DNA of 64,000 nt. It comes from Siphonodentalium dalli. Its lineage: Eukaryota > Mollusca > Scaphopoda > Gadilida > Siphonodentaliidae. A program made the translations under genes and the position numbers. This document shows, piece by piece, positions 12,601-24,600 of this stretch (positions are counted from its first letter, which is position 1; every line of letters starts with the position of its first letter). The notes below the pieces were generated by a model. That model worked only from the letters and a program-made list of their open reading frames with translations, had not been told where the DNA came from and did not search any database. The stretch is taken from NCBI GenBank assembly GCA_032622095.1, contig CP136065.1, positions 245,519,474 to 245,583,473 on the forward strand. Reading direction: 5' to 3'.

Positions 12601-15600
12601 TATGCGAGGCGACCTATGATGGACTCGCATATATAAGAGAATGCATTGATACAGGGTAAAAAAATTCACAAATTTGCACATGTCAACAAGCTGAAGATAG
12701 AGAGCAAATCGAACCAGTTGATAACATGCTATTATCAGTTCAGAGCACATGGGCAAGCAGGAGTTATGATGAAATGGACTGGTTTCCTACCTGAATACCC
12801 TTAAAACACTTCTGAGACAGGGAATGCCGATCAGAGGGGACTCGGATAATGAGTCAAATATATTCCAGTTTGATTTGAATAGCGAAAATTGACCGAAGCC
12901 TGAAGTTGTTCCTAGATGAGAAGCATTACACAACCGCTCATGACATACTTGATGAACAGAGGCAAGTGCTAGTGCTCAGCGGCCGCAGGATGCTGATAGA
13001 AAAGCTGAATGATTCCAAATGTTTTTCAGTCCTAGCGGTTGAATCATCGGATATATCCAAAAAGGAGCAACTCACATTCTCGGTTAGAATGTGCGATGAT
13101 GATTACCAGGTAACTGACAACTTCGTGGGATTGTATGAATGCCAGGTAACCGACGACTTCGTGGGATTGTATGAATGCCAGGTAACCGACGACTTCGTGG
13201 GATTGTATGAATGCCAGGTAACCGACGACTTCGTGGGATTGTATGAATGCCAGGTAACCGACGACTTCGTGGGATTGTATGAATGCCAGGTAACCGATGA
13301 CTTCGTGGGATTGTATGAATGCCAGGTAACCGACGACTTCGTGGGATTGTATGAATGCCAAGAAAGTCTTTCATCTGATGCTCTTCTGAAATATGTGACC
13401 CGCCATATCAAATCCAGTTGGAAGTCGGGATTGTTTTACCCTGTGCCAATGCATTCTCTTATATATGCGAGTCGACCATAGGTCGCCTCGCATATATAAG
13501 AGAATGCATTGGCCTAACAATTTTTTACAATTTTAATAATTTGTTCTTGTATTCTTTAACAATTTTATAATTTCACCCATACAGAGCCCCAGACAACCAT
13601 GAGCAGACGACACTCTTCTATGTGCTTCTATATATGTGTGGGGCTCCCTGCAGGGTAATGGATGTTTTTTTATTTTATGTCCTAAAAATTGTAAGAAACA
13701 TTTATTTAAAAAACATGATAAAAAATTGTTAAGCCAATGCATTCTCATATATAAGAGAATGCATTGGCACAGGGTAAAAAAAATCCCGACTGGATTTGAT
13801 ATGGCGGGTCACATATGTTAAGGATATCATGGTTCGTTGTGGACTCGATGGTGACATGATGGCTGCTATGTGATTCGATGGTGCGGTGGCTATGAAGTCC
13901 TTGGCCACAAAGATGAAGAGCGATATGGCACCACATGCTGTTTATGTGCACTGCTTAGCACATTGTAATGAATTGATCGTCAAAGACACCATCTATGTAT
14001 CTGAATTGCTTTCAACAGCACTAGAGTTGTGTCAGTCCCTATATGCTGTTGTTGGGGCTTGCCTGAAGCATGCTCTTCTTTTCGAAAACATTCAACAGAA
14101 CATTATTAATGAAATCGGCTCCAGTGACAATTCTGTGATTCGCCTGCAGAGTCTGTCAGCGACACGGTGGATGACCAGAGGCAATGCGGTTGATGTCGTC
14201 ATTAAGAAAATTCCGGAATTATTGAACACAATGATGGCAATAAGAAGTGATGCCACAACTAAAGCTGACACAAAAGTCAAAATAGATGGACTCATGAAAC
14301 AGTTGAAGTCATTCCGAGACATTTTTCGGCTCACAGTATCCAAACGACTCATTTGTGTCCTTGAAAAACTTTCCAAAGAGCTACAGGGAGTTGATATGTC
14401 AGCGGATTATGTGGGATTATCTCGCCAACGCCTCCAAGAAATGCGGAGTGAAATTGAATTCGTGAAAATTGTCAAGGAAATAGAATCGCTGACTGGTTTG
14501 AGTTTGCCAGTAGATGTGAAGACCCCACGAGCAAGAAAAGTCCCCAAAAGATTACATGACAGGTCTATGCTATTGACTGAATAATTACCAACCAACAGCC
14601 CGAAATGTGCCAGTGAAGCGACCCTGCGGGCATCATACTTTGAAATTATTGATGCCATTGTGCAAAGTATGGATGGGCAGTTTCATCAAGAATGTCTGAA
14701 TGCAATTAAGGACATCAAGCAAGTGCTGATCAGATCAGTTACACAGCGGGATGTTCCTATGGATAACATGGATATTATCGGCTTCATCAACAAAGACAAA
14801 TTAGCTATTCAGTTAAATTAATTACCGTCTGTGTTTGCATTATACAACGACAATCAGATGTTGCTGATTAAGTCTGTGACCAAGGTCAGCACTATTGTTC
14901 AGATATTTGAGGTGATGCCAGCGGCAAAACAACGATGCAGTGAAGTGCACGAGCTTCTAAAACTATCTAATACAATGCCGATAATTTCTGCATCGAGCGA
15001 GCATTCCTTCAGCGCCATGAGAAGGTTAAAAAATTGGCTCAATGCAACGTCAGGAGGAAACCACCTCAATGACATGAAAAGCGATGGTCTGTTGTTTAAA
15101 CACTCCATCACCAGGTACATAACTGACGACGATTCCAGTGAAATTTAGCATTTTACTTCAGACTTACACCTACACTTACATTCTACAACTGTTTACTCAT
15201 GTACATAACTATAAATTTCAAAATTAACCCTTTCGAAAACTCGAGGCCTATGCTTACGTTCCTAATTTCTAAATTTGTAACACCTAACTATGTACCACGC
15301 TCCCATCTTTTACTGAAACTACCGGTATGGGACAATCATGAAACTAAAGAATATTTTAATACTCTACGTATAACTAGTTCATTTATGATAGTGCGTGATT
15401 CTACGATACTGGTACGCATACTCTGTCATAGGTATACCTATATTTTCCAAATTTCAAAACACCAGGCATACCTCTATTATGCTCCTGTTTTTAATTTTAC
15501 TGACTATGGAATTGTCCAAGTGGCGCTTCGGAATGTGTACCTAGATAATGATCACCTTTGTCCATGTTACCGAAGACAGGTTTACCCTTGTATTCTGTGG

Positions 15601-18600
15601 TGTTCCCAGCCCCCCCGGATCTCTATATTTTACAACAATGACATGATGTTCGCGACAATTCAAAAGGGGCTAATGGACAAAGTGAACATTCAAAGTATAG
15701 CATAAGATTTTTCGAGTAAGATGGCAAATCTCAGGGGATATTTCTGTGCATTTTAGTTGTGTACGTGTCATTCAAGGTTATATAGTTATATCCATTATGG
15801 TTTGTTGCAGTCTATTTAAAAGCTGACGTAATCTTGAATCGTCGATTTATTTATCAGTCTCCATGTCGTAATCTGCACATGACAGCTCGTGTCATGCATC
15901 AACTGCGAGCAGACCTGAGACCTGTCTGCAGAATAAAATTATTTCTGGTAGCTCCGGTCTCCGGAACAATTTATATGTTTCATAGAAACATTCACCTCGT
16001 CTTACACAACGCAAAATCATGCTTGCTTTCTATTGGTAGTTATATATGTTAGACATCACTGATTAAATTTAATGGGGGTGCGTTCCATTGACCCGATAAT
16101 ATAGAGTATTGCACTTTTAATAGAGTTGTCTTTCTTGGACATGCGCTGTTGGCAAATGTCAAGGTCAGACTGATGTGAATGGAGATTCCAAAGACATAAA
16201 TCGAAGATTCGAGATTGCGTCGGCTTTTAAAGAAACTGAGTTTATTGTTGTTAGATTGTATAATGTGCTGAACTCTGTGATTATTGTTTACCATAAAGTA
16301 TATGAACATCGAACGCAGTATACGTGCTAGCATTCACGATATCCCGGCCATTGTGAAGTCGCTGCCATAAGCATTTTACCAGTGACTGTGCCAAGTTCAT
16401 CTTCACAAAATGTGCCCCGAAGAAAAGGTTTGCCCCCTGCCCTTCAGGTGGCCCTGGGGCAGCTCAAAATCGCGAGATTTGCATCCACGATTGTGAGAGC
16501 GGGAGATGGGGTATGAAATCGTGAGTCTCATGCCAAAAAGAGAGTTATCATGTCTGGACACATTCTACATGATTACATGTTTATGACACGATCTACTCAC
16601 ATTGAGGAATGAGTGACTGGTATCGTTGGTTCTAATATCACCATGGCAACACATTACTACTCACATTGAGGAATGAGTGACTGGTATCGTTCGTTCTGAT
16701 ATCACCATGGCAACACATTACTACTCACATTGAGGAACGAGTGACTGGTATCGTTTGTTTTGATATCACCATGCCAATACATTACTACTCACATTGAGGT
16801 ATGAGTGACTGGTATCGTTGGTTCTGATATCACCATGGCAACACATTGATACTCACATTGAGGAACGAGTGACTGGTATCGTTGGTTTTGATGAAGAGTT
16901 GCTCCATGTTTTGTTTGTACGTATAAGACAGGAGACTGCGGTTGTTGAAGCTGATGACCATGAGGATCCAGAGGAAGATGCAATATAGAATTATCTCCCT
17001 TATTATTGACCACATCTTTATCTCGTTCATCCGTTTGACCCGAGCTCGCTCGATCTCTTCAGTGTTCAGTGGGTTGTATCCAGTGTTCTGTGGTTTCACA
17101 TAATCTACAAAAGATACAAATCATTTCCATAGCGACAATTCAAGCAAAAAACTGCAATGTTATTTTCCAATTCGCTGCAACTATCAGATCACATGAGCTA
17201 CAAATCATTTTCATGGTAACAATTCTGAACATCCCATGTCCCATAGTGGGCTAGCATCACCAAATTCACCCTCTTGGGACCTCATTCTGCTTAGGCCTCA
17301 TTTGCTCTGGAAAGTTTCTTTATTATCAAATTTCTATAGATATGGGAAACTCGCATATAAAAGAGAATGCACTGGCATGTCCATTAATGCTGTACCGGCG
17401 CATCTGCCGTCATGAAATTTAGTGATGTACCATGCACAGCGGGCTAGCATCACTAAATTCACCCTCTGGGAACCTCATTCTGACAGCAGGCTAGCATCAC
17501 TAAATTCCCCCTTTGGGGACCTCATTCCGCTTTTATTTTAGTTTCTCTATATCCCCAAATTGGCAGACGACACAATGCATTTTCGAGGTACCCAATGGGA
17601 GCACATTACAATCTTCACCATCTGGGAACTTAAATCTGTGTCTAGGTCTCCCAGAGCAGTGAGGCCATGCAGAATGAGGTCGGCAGAGGATGAATTTGGT
17701 GATGCTAGCCTGCTGTGCGGGGTAGGGTCACTATATTCACACTTTGGGGACCTCATTCTGCAAATGACCAGCACCATATTTGGAGTCCTGGTACTAAATA
17801 CGTGTACAAAGTTGTGTCCATGGATGGATGGCTAGATGTACCGATGGACGGACAGACAAAGTTGTGTCCATGGATGGACGGTACGACGTACCGATGGACA
17901 GACAGATATAACAAATAGGTAGATATGTGGCTATGAGTTTAATATGTGGCTAAAATAATAATGTGTCTAATTTTTATGTGGCTTCTCAAGTAGTTGATGG
18001 TGATAAAATTTCAGATTATGGAATCATAACATGTTGGAATTATAGCAGAAGAAGCTAATTGAAACAAGGACAGTGGAATATGAGAAACTGACAGGTCCGA
18101 ACACAAATAATGGATGTCTAAATCAATGGATTGGGTGAAAGGCTGATTGGGCCAAATAGATCATTTTTGAGGGTTCATCTGATCGCTGGTATGTAACAGA
18201 AATTAGTCACATAAATATCCATTTCACAAAATCATGGCCACATAAGTAGACATTTGTAAACGCGGACAAACTGATTCCAGTATACTCCCCCCCCCCCCCC
18301 ATCACTTCATCTAATTGGAGTATAATAAAAGTATTAATAAATACCAGAGGCGCGCGAGTGTAGATATTCCTCGTCATACTTCAGGTCCGGTTGTTCCTCG
18401 TCTTCCTCACCCTCCTCGTCGTTTCCACCTGGATTCTTAATTACTAACGAGAAGAAGATGGCTGCCATGAACACCTGTAATAGAGATCATATTTAGGAGA
18501 TAATCAAAGGTGATATCATGGCCGTCATACTGGGTGATGTCACGCATGTCATACTGGTTAATGTCATGGCCGTCATACTGGGTGATGTCATGCCTGTCAA

Positions 18601-21600
18601 AATGGTTAATGTCATGTCCGTCATACTGGGCGAAGTCATGCCTGTCATACTGGTTAATGTCATGGCCGTCATACTGGGTGATGTCATGCCTGTCAAAATG
18701 GTTAATGTCATGTCCGTCATACTGGGCGAAGTCATGCCTGTCATACTGGTTAATGTCATGGCCGTCATACTGGGTGATGTCACGCCTGTCATACTGGTTA
18801 ATGTCATGGCCGTCATACTGGGTGATGTCATGCCTGTCATACTGGTTAATGTCATGGCCGTCATACTGGGTGATGTCATGCCTGTCATACTGGTTAATGT
18901 CATGGCCGTCATACTGGTTAATGTCATGGCCGTCATACTGGGTGATGTCATGCCTGTCATACTGGGTGATGTCATGCCCGTCATACTGGGTGATGTCACA
19001 CATGTCATACTGGGTGATGTCACACATGTCATACTGGGTGATGTCATGCCCGTCATACTGGGTGATGTCACACCCTTCATAGTGGTTAATGTCATGGCCG
19101 TCATACTGGGTGATGTCACGCCCGTCATACTGGTTAATGTCATGACCATCTGTACAAAGTCACGCATGTCATATTGGATGATGTCACACCCGCCATACTG
19201 GGTGATGTCACACCCTTCATAGTGGTTAATGTCATGCCCATCATACTGGGTGATGTCACGCCCGTCATACTGGTTAATGTGATGACCATCTGTACAAAGT
19301 CACGCATGTCATACTGGGTGATGTCACACCCGCCATACTGGGTGATGTCGCACCCTTCATAGTGGTTAATGTCATGCCCATCATACTGGGTGATGTCATG
19401 CCCGTCATACTGGTTAATGTCATGACCATCTGTACGAAGTCACACATGTCATACTGGATAATGTCATGCCTGTCAAACTGGGCGATGTCACTCCCATCAT
19501 ACTGGGTGAGGAAAACTGCATGAATGTAAGACCGATTATATTAGATTTGGACATGTTAATTATTAAACACATTTTACCACCTTTTGGCAAGCCTTGAAAT
19601 AGTGTGTCTGTCATTTGCAGAATGAGGTCCCCAGAGGGTGAATTTAGTGATGCTATCCCGCACAGCTGGCTAGCATCACCAAATTCACCCTCTGGGGACC
19701 TCATTCTGCTTACACCTCAGCAGAATGAGGTTCCCAGAGGGTGAATTTGGTGATGCTAGCCCACCATGCGGGGTAGCATCACTAAATTCACCCTCTGGGG
19801 ACCTCATTCTGAAAATGACAGACACACTATTTCAAGGCTTGTAGGCACAATAAATTTTGCACCTGCACAATCACAAATACATATTGGTTTGATTATGTTA
19901 TGTACCGGTATTATATTTGTAAATTCCAGTTCCATTAATGAAAGGGTTAAGTTACTTTGTATGAGAGTTTGCTCTGTGTCAATTACAAAAATGGAATTTC
20001 TCCCAGGTAATTAATTCATTGTTTATTGTGATATTGGATCACAAAAAAAACATGCAATCTCAAGCTGGAACCACCCCTACTGTGAAGTAGATTATTAAGG
20101 GACAAGTATTAACAAAGAAATATAGTCCCTGTCCTGTTTGTTCAATGTTATAAAGTACCCTGTCAGAACGGGTCAGAACATCAAAAAGTTCCCAGGTTTT
20201 GTACTCGTCAAATACGAACTGTGTGTGTGTAGCTAAGATTAGAGATTCATGGCATGATATACCCCTCCCCCATTGGAATTTTCCAACTGGACCTCAATCC
20301 TCCAACAGTTGTATATTTCTAACCTGACACCCATCTAACATTACATAGCTAATCCTCTTCGTTTCGATGTGCCTTTCTGATAAAGAAACTCTTCTACAAT
20401 TTCATTGTTATGCTGTTGGTTTATTGTTCTATGATAAAACCCAAATAAAGAGGTGAGAATTATTAATAATGAACTGCTTTCCTATCGATATCAAAGGTTG
20501 CTCAAGCAGCGATTGTCGAAATAATCAAAGTAAAAGACACAATGTTGTAGAAACTGATAGCAATTGGCAACTTCTAACAGCATTTGGCAAAAATTAATTA
20601 GTAAAAGTAAATTTCGGGCCAGCGCGGACCCTGTTCCCCAATAATTACTTTTTGGAAAGAAATGCAAACAATGAGAATAATTTCAATCTATATCTAAAAT
20701 TTCGAACTACGATCCATTTCAGTTAATTGCTTATTGCTTAACCCTTTACCCAACAGAAGGGCCCTGTGCCAATGCATTCTCTTATATATGCGAGTCGACC
20801 ATAGGTCGCCTCGCATATATAAGAGAATGCATTGGCTTAACACATTAAAAATTATAAAATTGTTAAAGAATGTAATAAAAAATGGTAAAAAGTGTTAAAA
20901 AAAGATTTTTTTTAGGCCAATGCATTCTCTTATATATGCGAGTCGACCATATGCATTGGCACAGGGCTAACTGTAACTATCACAATGTGGTCAAGGAGCC
21001 GGTTCCAATGATATCCATATTTGTATGGTTCTATTGAGACAGACCGAAGATATTTTAGGCTGTTGAAGCTTTATTTGGCCGGTTTTGGCCGGTTTGTTGG
21101 TGATGTCATGCCTGTCATACTGGTTAATGTCATGGCCGTCATACTGGGTGATGTCATGCCTGTCATACTGGTTAATGTCATGGCCGTCATACTGGTTAAT
21201 GTCATGGCCGTCATACTGGGTGATGTCATGCCTGTCATACTGGGTGATGTCATGCCCGTCATACTGGGTGATGTCACACATGTCATACTGGGTGATGTCA
21301 CACATGTCATACTGGGTGATGTCATGCCCGTCATACTGGGTGATGTCACACCCTTCATAGTGGTTAATGTCATGGCCGTCATACTGGGTGATGTCACGCC
21401 CGTCATACTGGTTAATGTCATGACCATCTGTACAAAGTCACGCATGTCATATTGGATGATGTCACACCCGCCATACTGGGTGATGTCACACCCTTCATAG
21501 TGGTTAATGTCATGCCCATCATACTGGGTGATGTCACGCCCGTCATACTGGTTAATGTGATGACCATCTGTACAAAGTCACGCATGTCATACTGGGTGAT

Positions 21601-24600
21601 GTCACACCCGCCATACTGGGTGATGTCGCACCCTTCATAGTGGTTAATGTCATGCCCATCATACTGGGTGATGTCATGCCCGTCATACTGGTTAATGTCA
21701 TGACCATCTGTACGAAGTCACACATGTCATACTGGATAATGTCATGCCTGTCAAACTGGGCGATGTCACTCCCATCATACTGGGTGAGGAAAACTGCATG
21801 AATGTAAGACCGATTATATTAGATTTGGACATGTTAATTATTAAACACATTTTACCACCTTTTGGCAAGCCTTGAAATAGTGTGTCTGTCATTTGCAGAA
21901 TGAGGTCCCCAGAGGGTGAATTTAGTGATGCTATCCCGCACAGCTGGCTAGCATCACCAAATTCACCCTCTGGGGACCTCATTCTGCTTACACCTCAGCA
22001 GAATGAGGTTCCCAGAGGGTGAATTTGGTGATGCTAGCCCACCATGCGGGGTAGCATCACTAAATTCACCCTCTGGGGACCTCATTCTGAAAATGACAGA
22101 CACACTATTTCAAGGCTTGTAGGCACAATAAATTTTGCACCTGCACAATCACAAATACATATTGGTTTGATTATGTTATGTACCGGTATTATATTTGTAA
22201 ATTCCAGTTCCATTAATGAAAGGGTTAAGTTACTTTGTATGAGAGTTTGCTCTGTGTCAATTACAAAAATGGAATTTCTCCCAGGTAATTAATTCATTGT
22301 TTATTGTGATATTGGATCACAAAAAAAACATGCAATCTCAAGCTGGAACCACCCCTACTGTGAAGTAGATTATTAAGGGACAAGTATTAACAAAGAAATA
22401 TAGTCCCTGTCCTGTTTGTTCAATGTTATAAAGTACCCTGTCAGAACGGGTCAGAACATCAAAAAGTTCCCAGGTTTTGTACTCGTCAAATACGAACTGT
22501 GTGTGTGTAGCTAAGATTAGAGATTCATGGCATGATATACCCCTCCCCCATTGGAATTTTCCAACTGGACCTCAATCCTCCAACAGTTGTATATTTCTAA
22601 CCTGACACCCATCTAACATTACATAGCTAATCCTCTTCGTTTCGATGTGCCTTTCTGATAAAGAAACTCTTCTACAATTTCATTGTTATGCTGTTGGTTT
22701 ATTGTTCTATGATAAAACCCAAATAAAGAGGTGAGAATTATTAATAATGAACTGCTTTCCTATCGATATCAAAGGTTGCTCAAGCAGCGATTGTCGAAAT
22801 AATCAAAGTAAAAGACACAATGTTGTAGAAACTGATAGCAATTGGCAACTTCTAACAGCATTTGGCAAAAATTAATTAGTAAAAGTAAATTTCGGGCCAG
22901 CGCGGACCCTGTTCCCCAATAATTACTTTTTGGAAAGAAATGCAAACAATGAGAATAATTTCAATCTATATCTAAAATTTCGAACTACGATCCATTTCAG
23001 TTAATTGCTTATTGCTTAACCCTTTACCCAACAGAAGGGCCCTGTGCCAATGCATTCTCTTATATATGCGAGTCGACCATAGGTCGCCTCGCATATATAA
23101 GAGAATGCATTGGCTTAACACATTAAAAATTATAAAATTGTTAAAGAATGTAATAAAAAATGGTAAAAAGTGTTAAAAAAAGATTTTTTTTAGGCCAATG
23201 CATTCTCTTATATATGCGAGTCGACCATATGCATTGGCACAGGGCTAACTGTAACTATCACAATGTGGTCAAGGAGCCGGTTCCAATGATATCCATATTT
23301 GTATGGTTCTATTGAGACAGACCGAAGATATTTTAGGCTGTTGAAGCTTTATTTGGCCGGTTTTGGCCGGTTTGTTGGGTAAAGGGTTAAATGCATAATA
23401 TATGCATGCACAAAACCATTTTCTCATAAAAAAGATCATTTATTTCCATTAAAGTCACACTGTATTCCACTTTTATGTATACAAAAATCGCCAAAACTTG
23501 AGTTGAGAAGGGGTAAAAATTCACCGCATGTTGCCAAATTGATAGCAATTTGTAAATAAATTTTAGCTTTAACCATGTTGCATGAAATTTCCAACTGATG
23601 AAAAATTTGATCACAGATGGTGGGGTTAGGCACACCACAAACACCACCCCCTTTTGCCACATCACTGGGTCTCAACCGGGAAGGCGCCACATCCCTGGGT
23701 ATCACAAGGGGGGGATATATAGTGACATGTACCTTGGGCAGGTACAACCTTTGCTCACCGATGTACCCGGCATGGTGATATCGCACGTGTAGTAGTGACG
23801 TCAACATGAACTTAAAGGTGAAAATGATAGCGAAAATCAAATGGCGGGATACTGGTAAAGAGTTGTTTCCGGATGAAAATTACACATGTGGAATCCTGGT
23901 GAAAATTAAAGCACAACGAGTCAGAGACATTAACTGTTTAGAATCAGGTCTACTCCAAAACATACACAAGTGAAATACAATATGCAATGAGAGGTTACAA
24001 AGTGTAAACCAGGGACGTATGTAGTTCGCAGAATGAGGGCCGCAAAGCAGCCTACTGGGGACCTCATTCTGCTTAGGCCTCATCTTCTCAGAAGTATATA
24101 TAGTCTCAAATTAACATTGTTTATGTAAACCACATCACATTCTGTGTTCAAATAAGCATTATTATATCGCGTTTAAATTATCCTTATGATTGGATTGGAA
24201 AAATAGGTCAAAATGGATGCAGAAAGTTGGTAAATAGGTTAATTTAGTCAAGCCCTGAACTACATGTAGTGTCTGTCATTTGCAGAATAAGGTCACCAGA
24301 GGGATGAATTTAATGACCATACCCTGAACAGTGGGCTAGCATTACCAAATACACCCTCTGGGAAACTCATTCTGCTTGGGCATCATCTTCTGGGAAATAT
24401 TATAGTCTCAAATTAATATTATATTTAGTTATTTTTTCCCTTCTGTTTAGTGTCTGTATCCCCTAATTTGCAGAAGATAAAATGCATAATCGAGGAACTA
24501 ATGGGTGAACATCACAACTTCAACTGGAGAAATAAAATCTGATCCAAGGTCTCCCATAGCTGTTGAGGCCTAAGCAGAATGAAGATCCCAGAAGGTGAAT

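Larger units (their letters stand above)
11937..15148 (+). pseudogene. hAT-family transposase remnant
   Basis: Starts M-P-K-S-E-R-H-K-K-E-A-E and is soon stopped. It resumes at 12906 with LFLDEKHYTTAHDILDEQRQ and SVLAVESSDISKKEQLTFSV (the region of the first catalytic acidic residue), then 13886-14584 (YVHCLAHCNELIVKDT, then LSATRWMTRGNAV, the conserved RW motif). After a TAA at 14582 and another at about 14819 it reaches the C-terminal dimerisation domain (ISASSEHSFSAMRRLKNWL...NDMKSDGLL). At least four breaks plus two insertions make it non-functional. Confidence 0.85.
11373..16456 (+). mobile_element. Degenerate 5.1-kb hAT transposon with 8-bp TSD
   Basis: Termini are CAGGGC...GCCCTG with imperfect subterminal similarity (AGGGCAGGGGG...GCAA and its inverse). 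Both flanks carry GGGCAGCT (11365-11372 and 16457-16464), the 8-bp duplication expected of hAT elements. Inside are remains of a hAT transposase (11937-15148) disrupted by stops, a 36-bp repeat expansion and hairpin MITEs. It sits in the intron between exons 13 and 14. Confidence 0.78.

Noticed and set aside
15199..15705. 168-codon plus-strand frame after the transposase
   Set aside because: Lies in the 3' part of the decayed hAT element; no recognisable domain, so left as non-coding.
18437..19222. Long open frames of 190-230 codons on both strands
   Set aside because: They are frame artefacts of a 24-bp repeat; no start context, splice support or family pattern.
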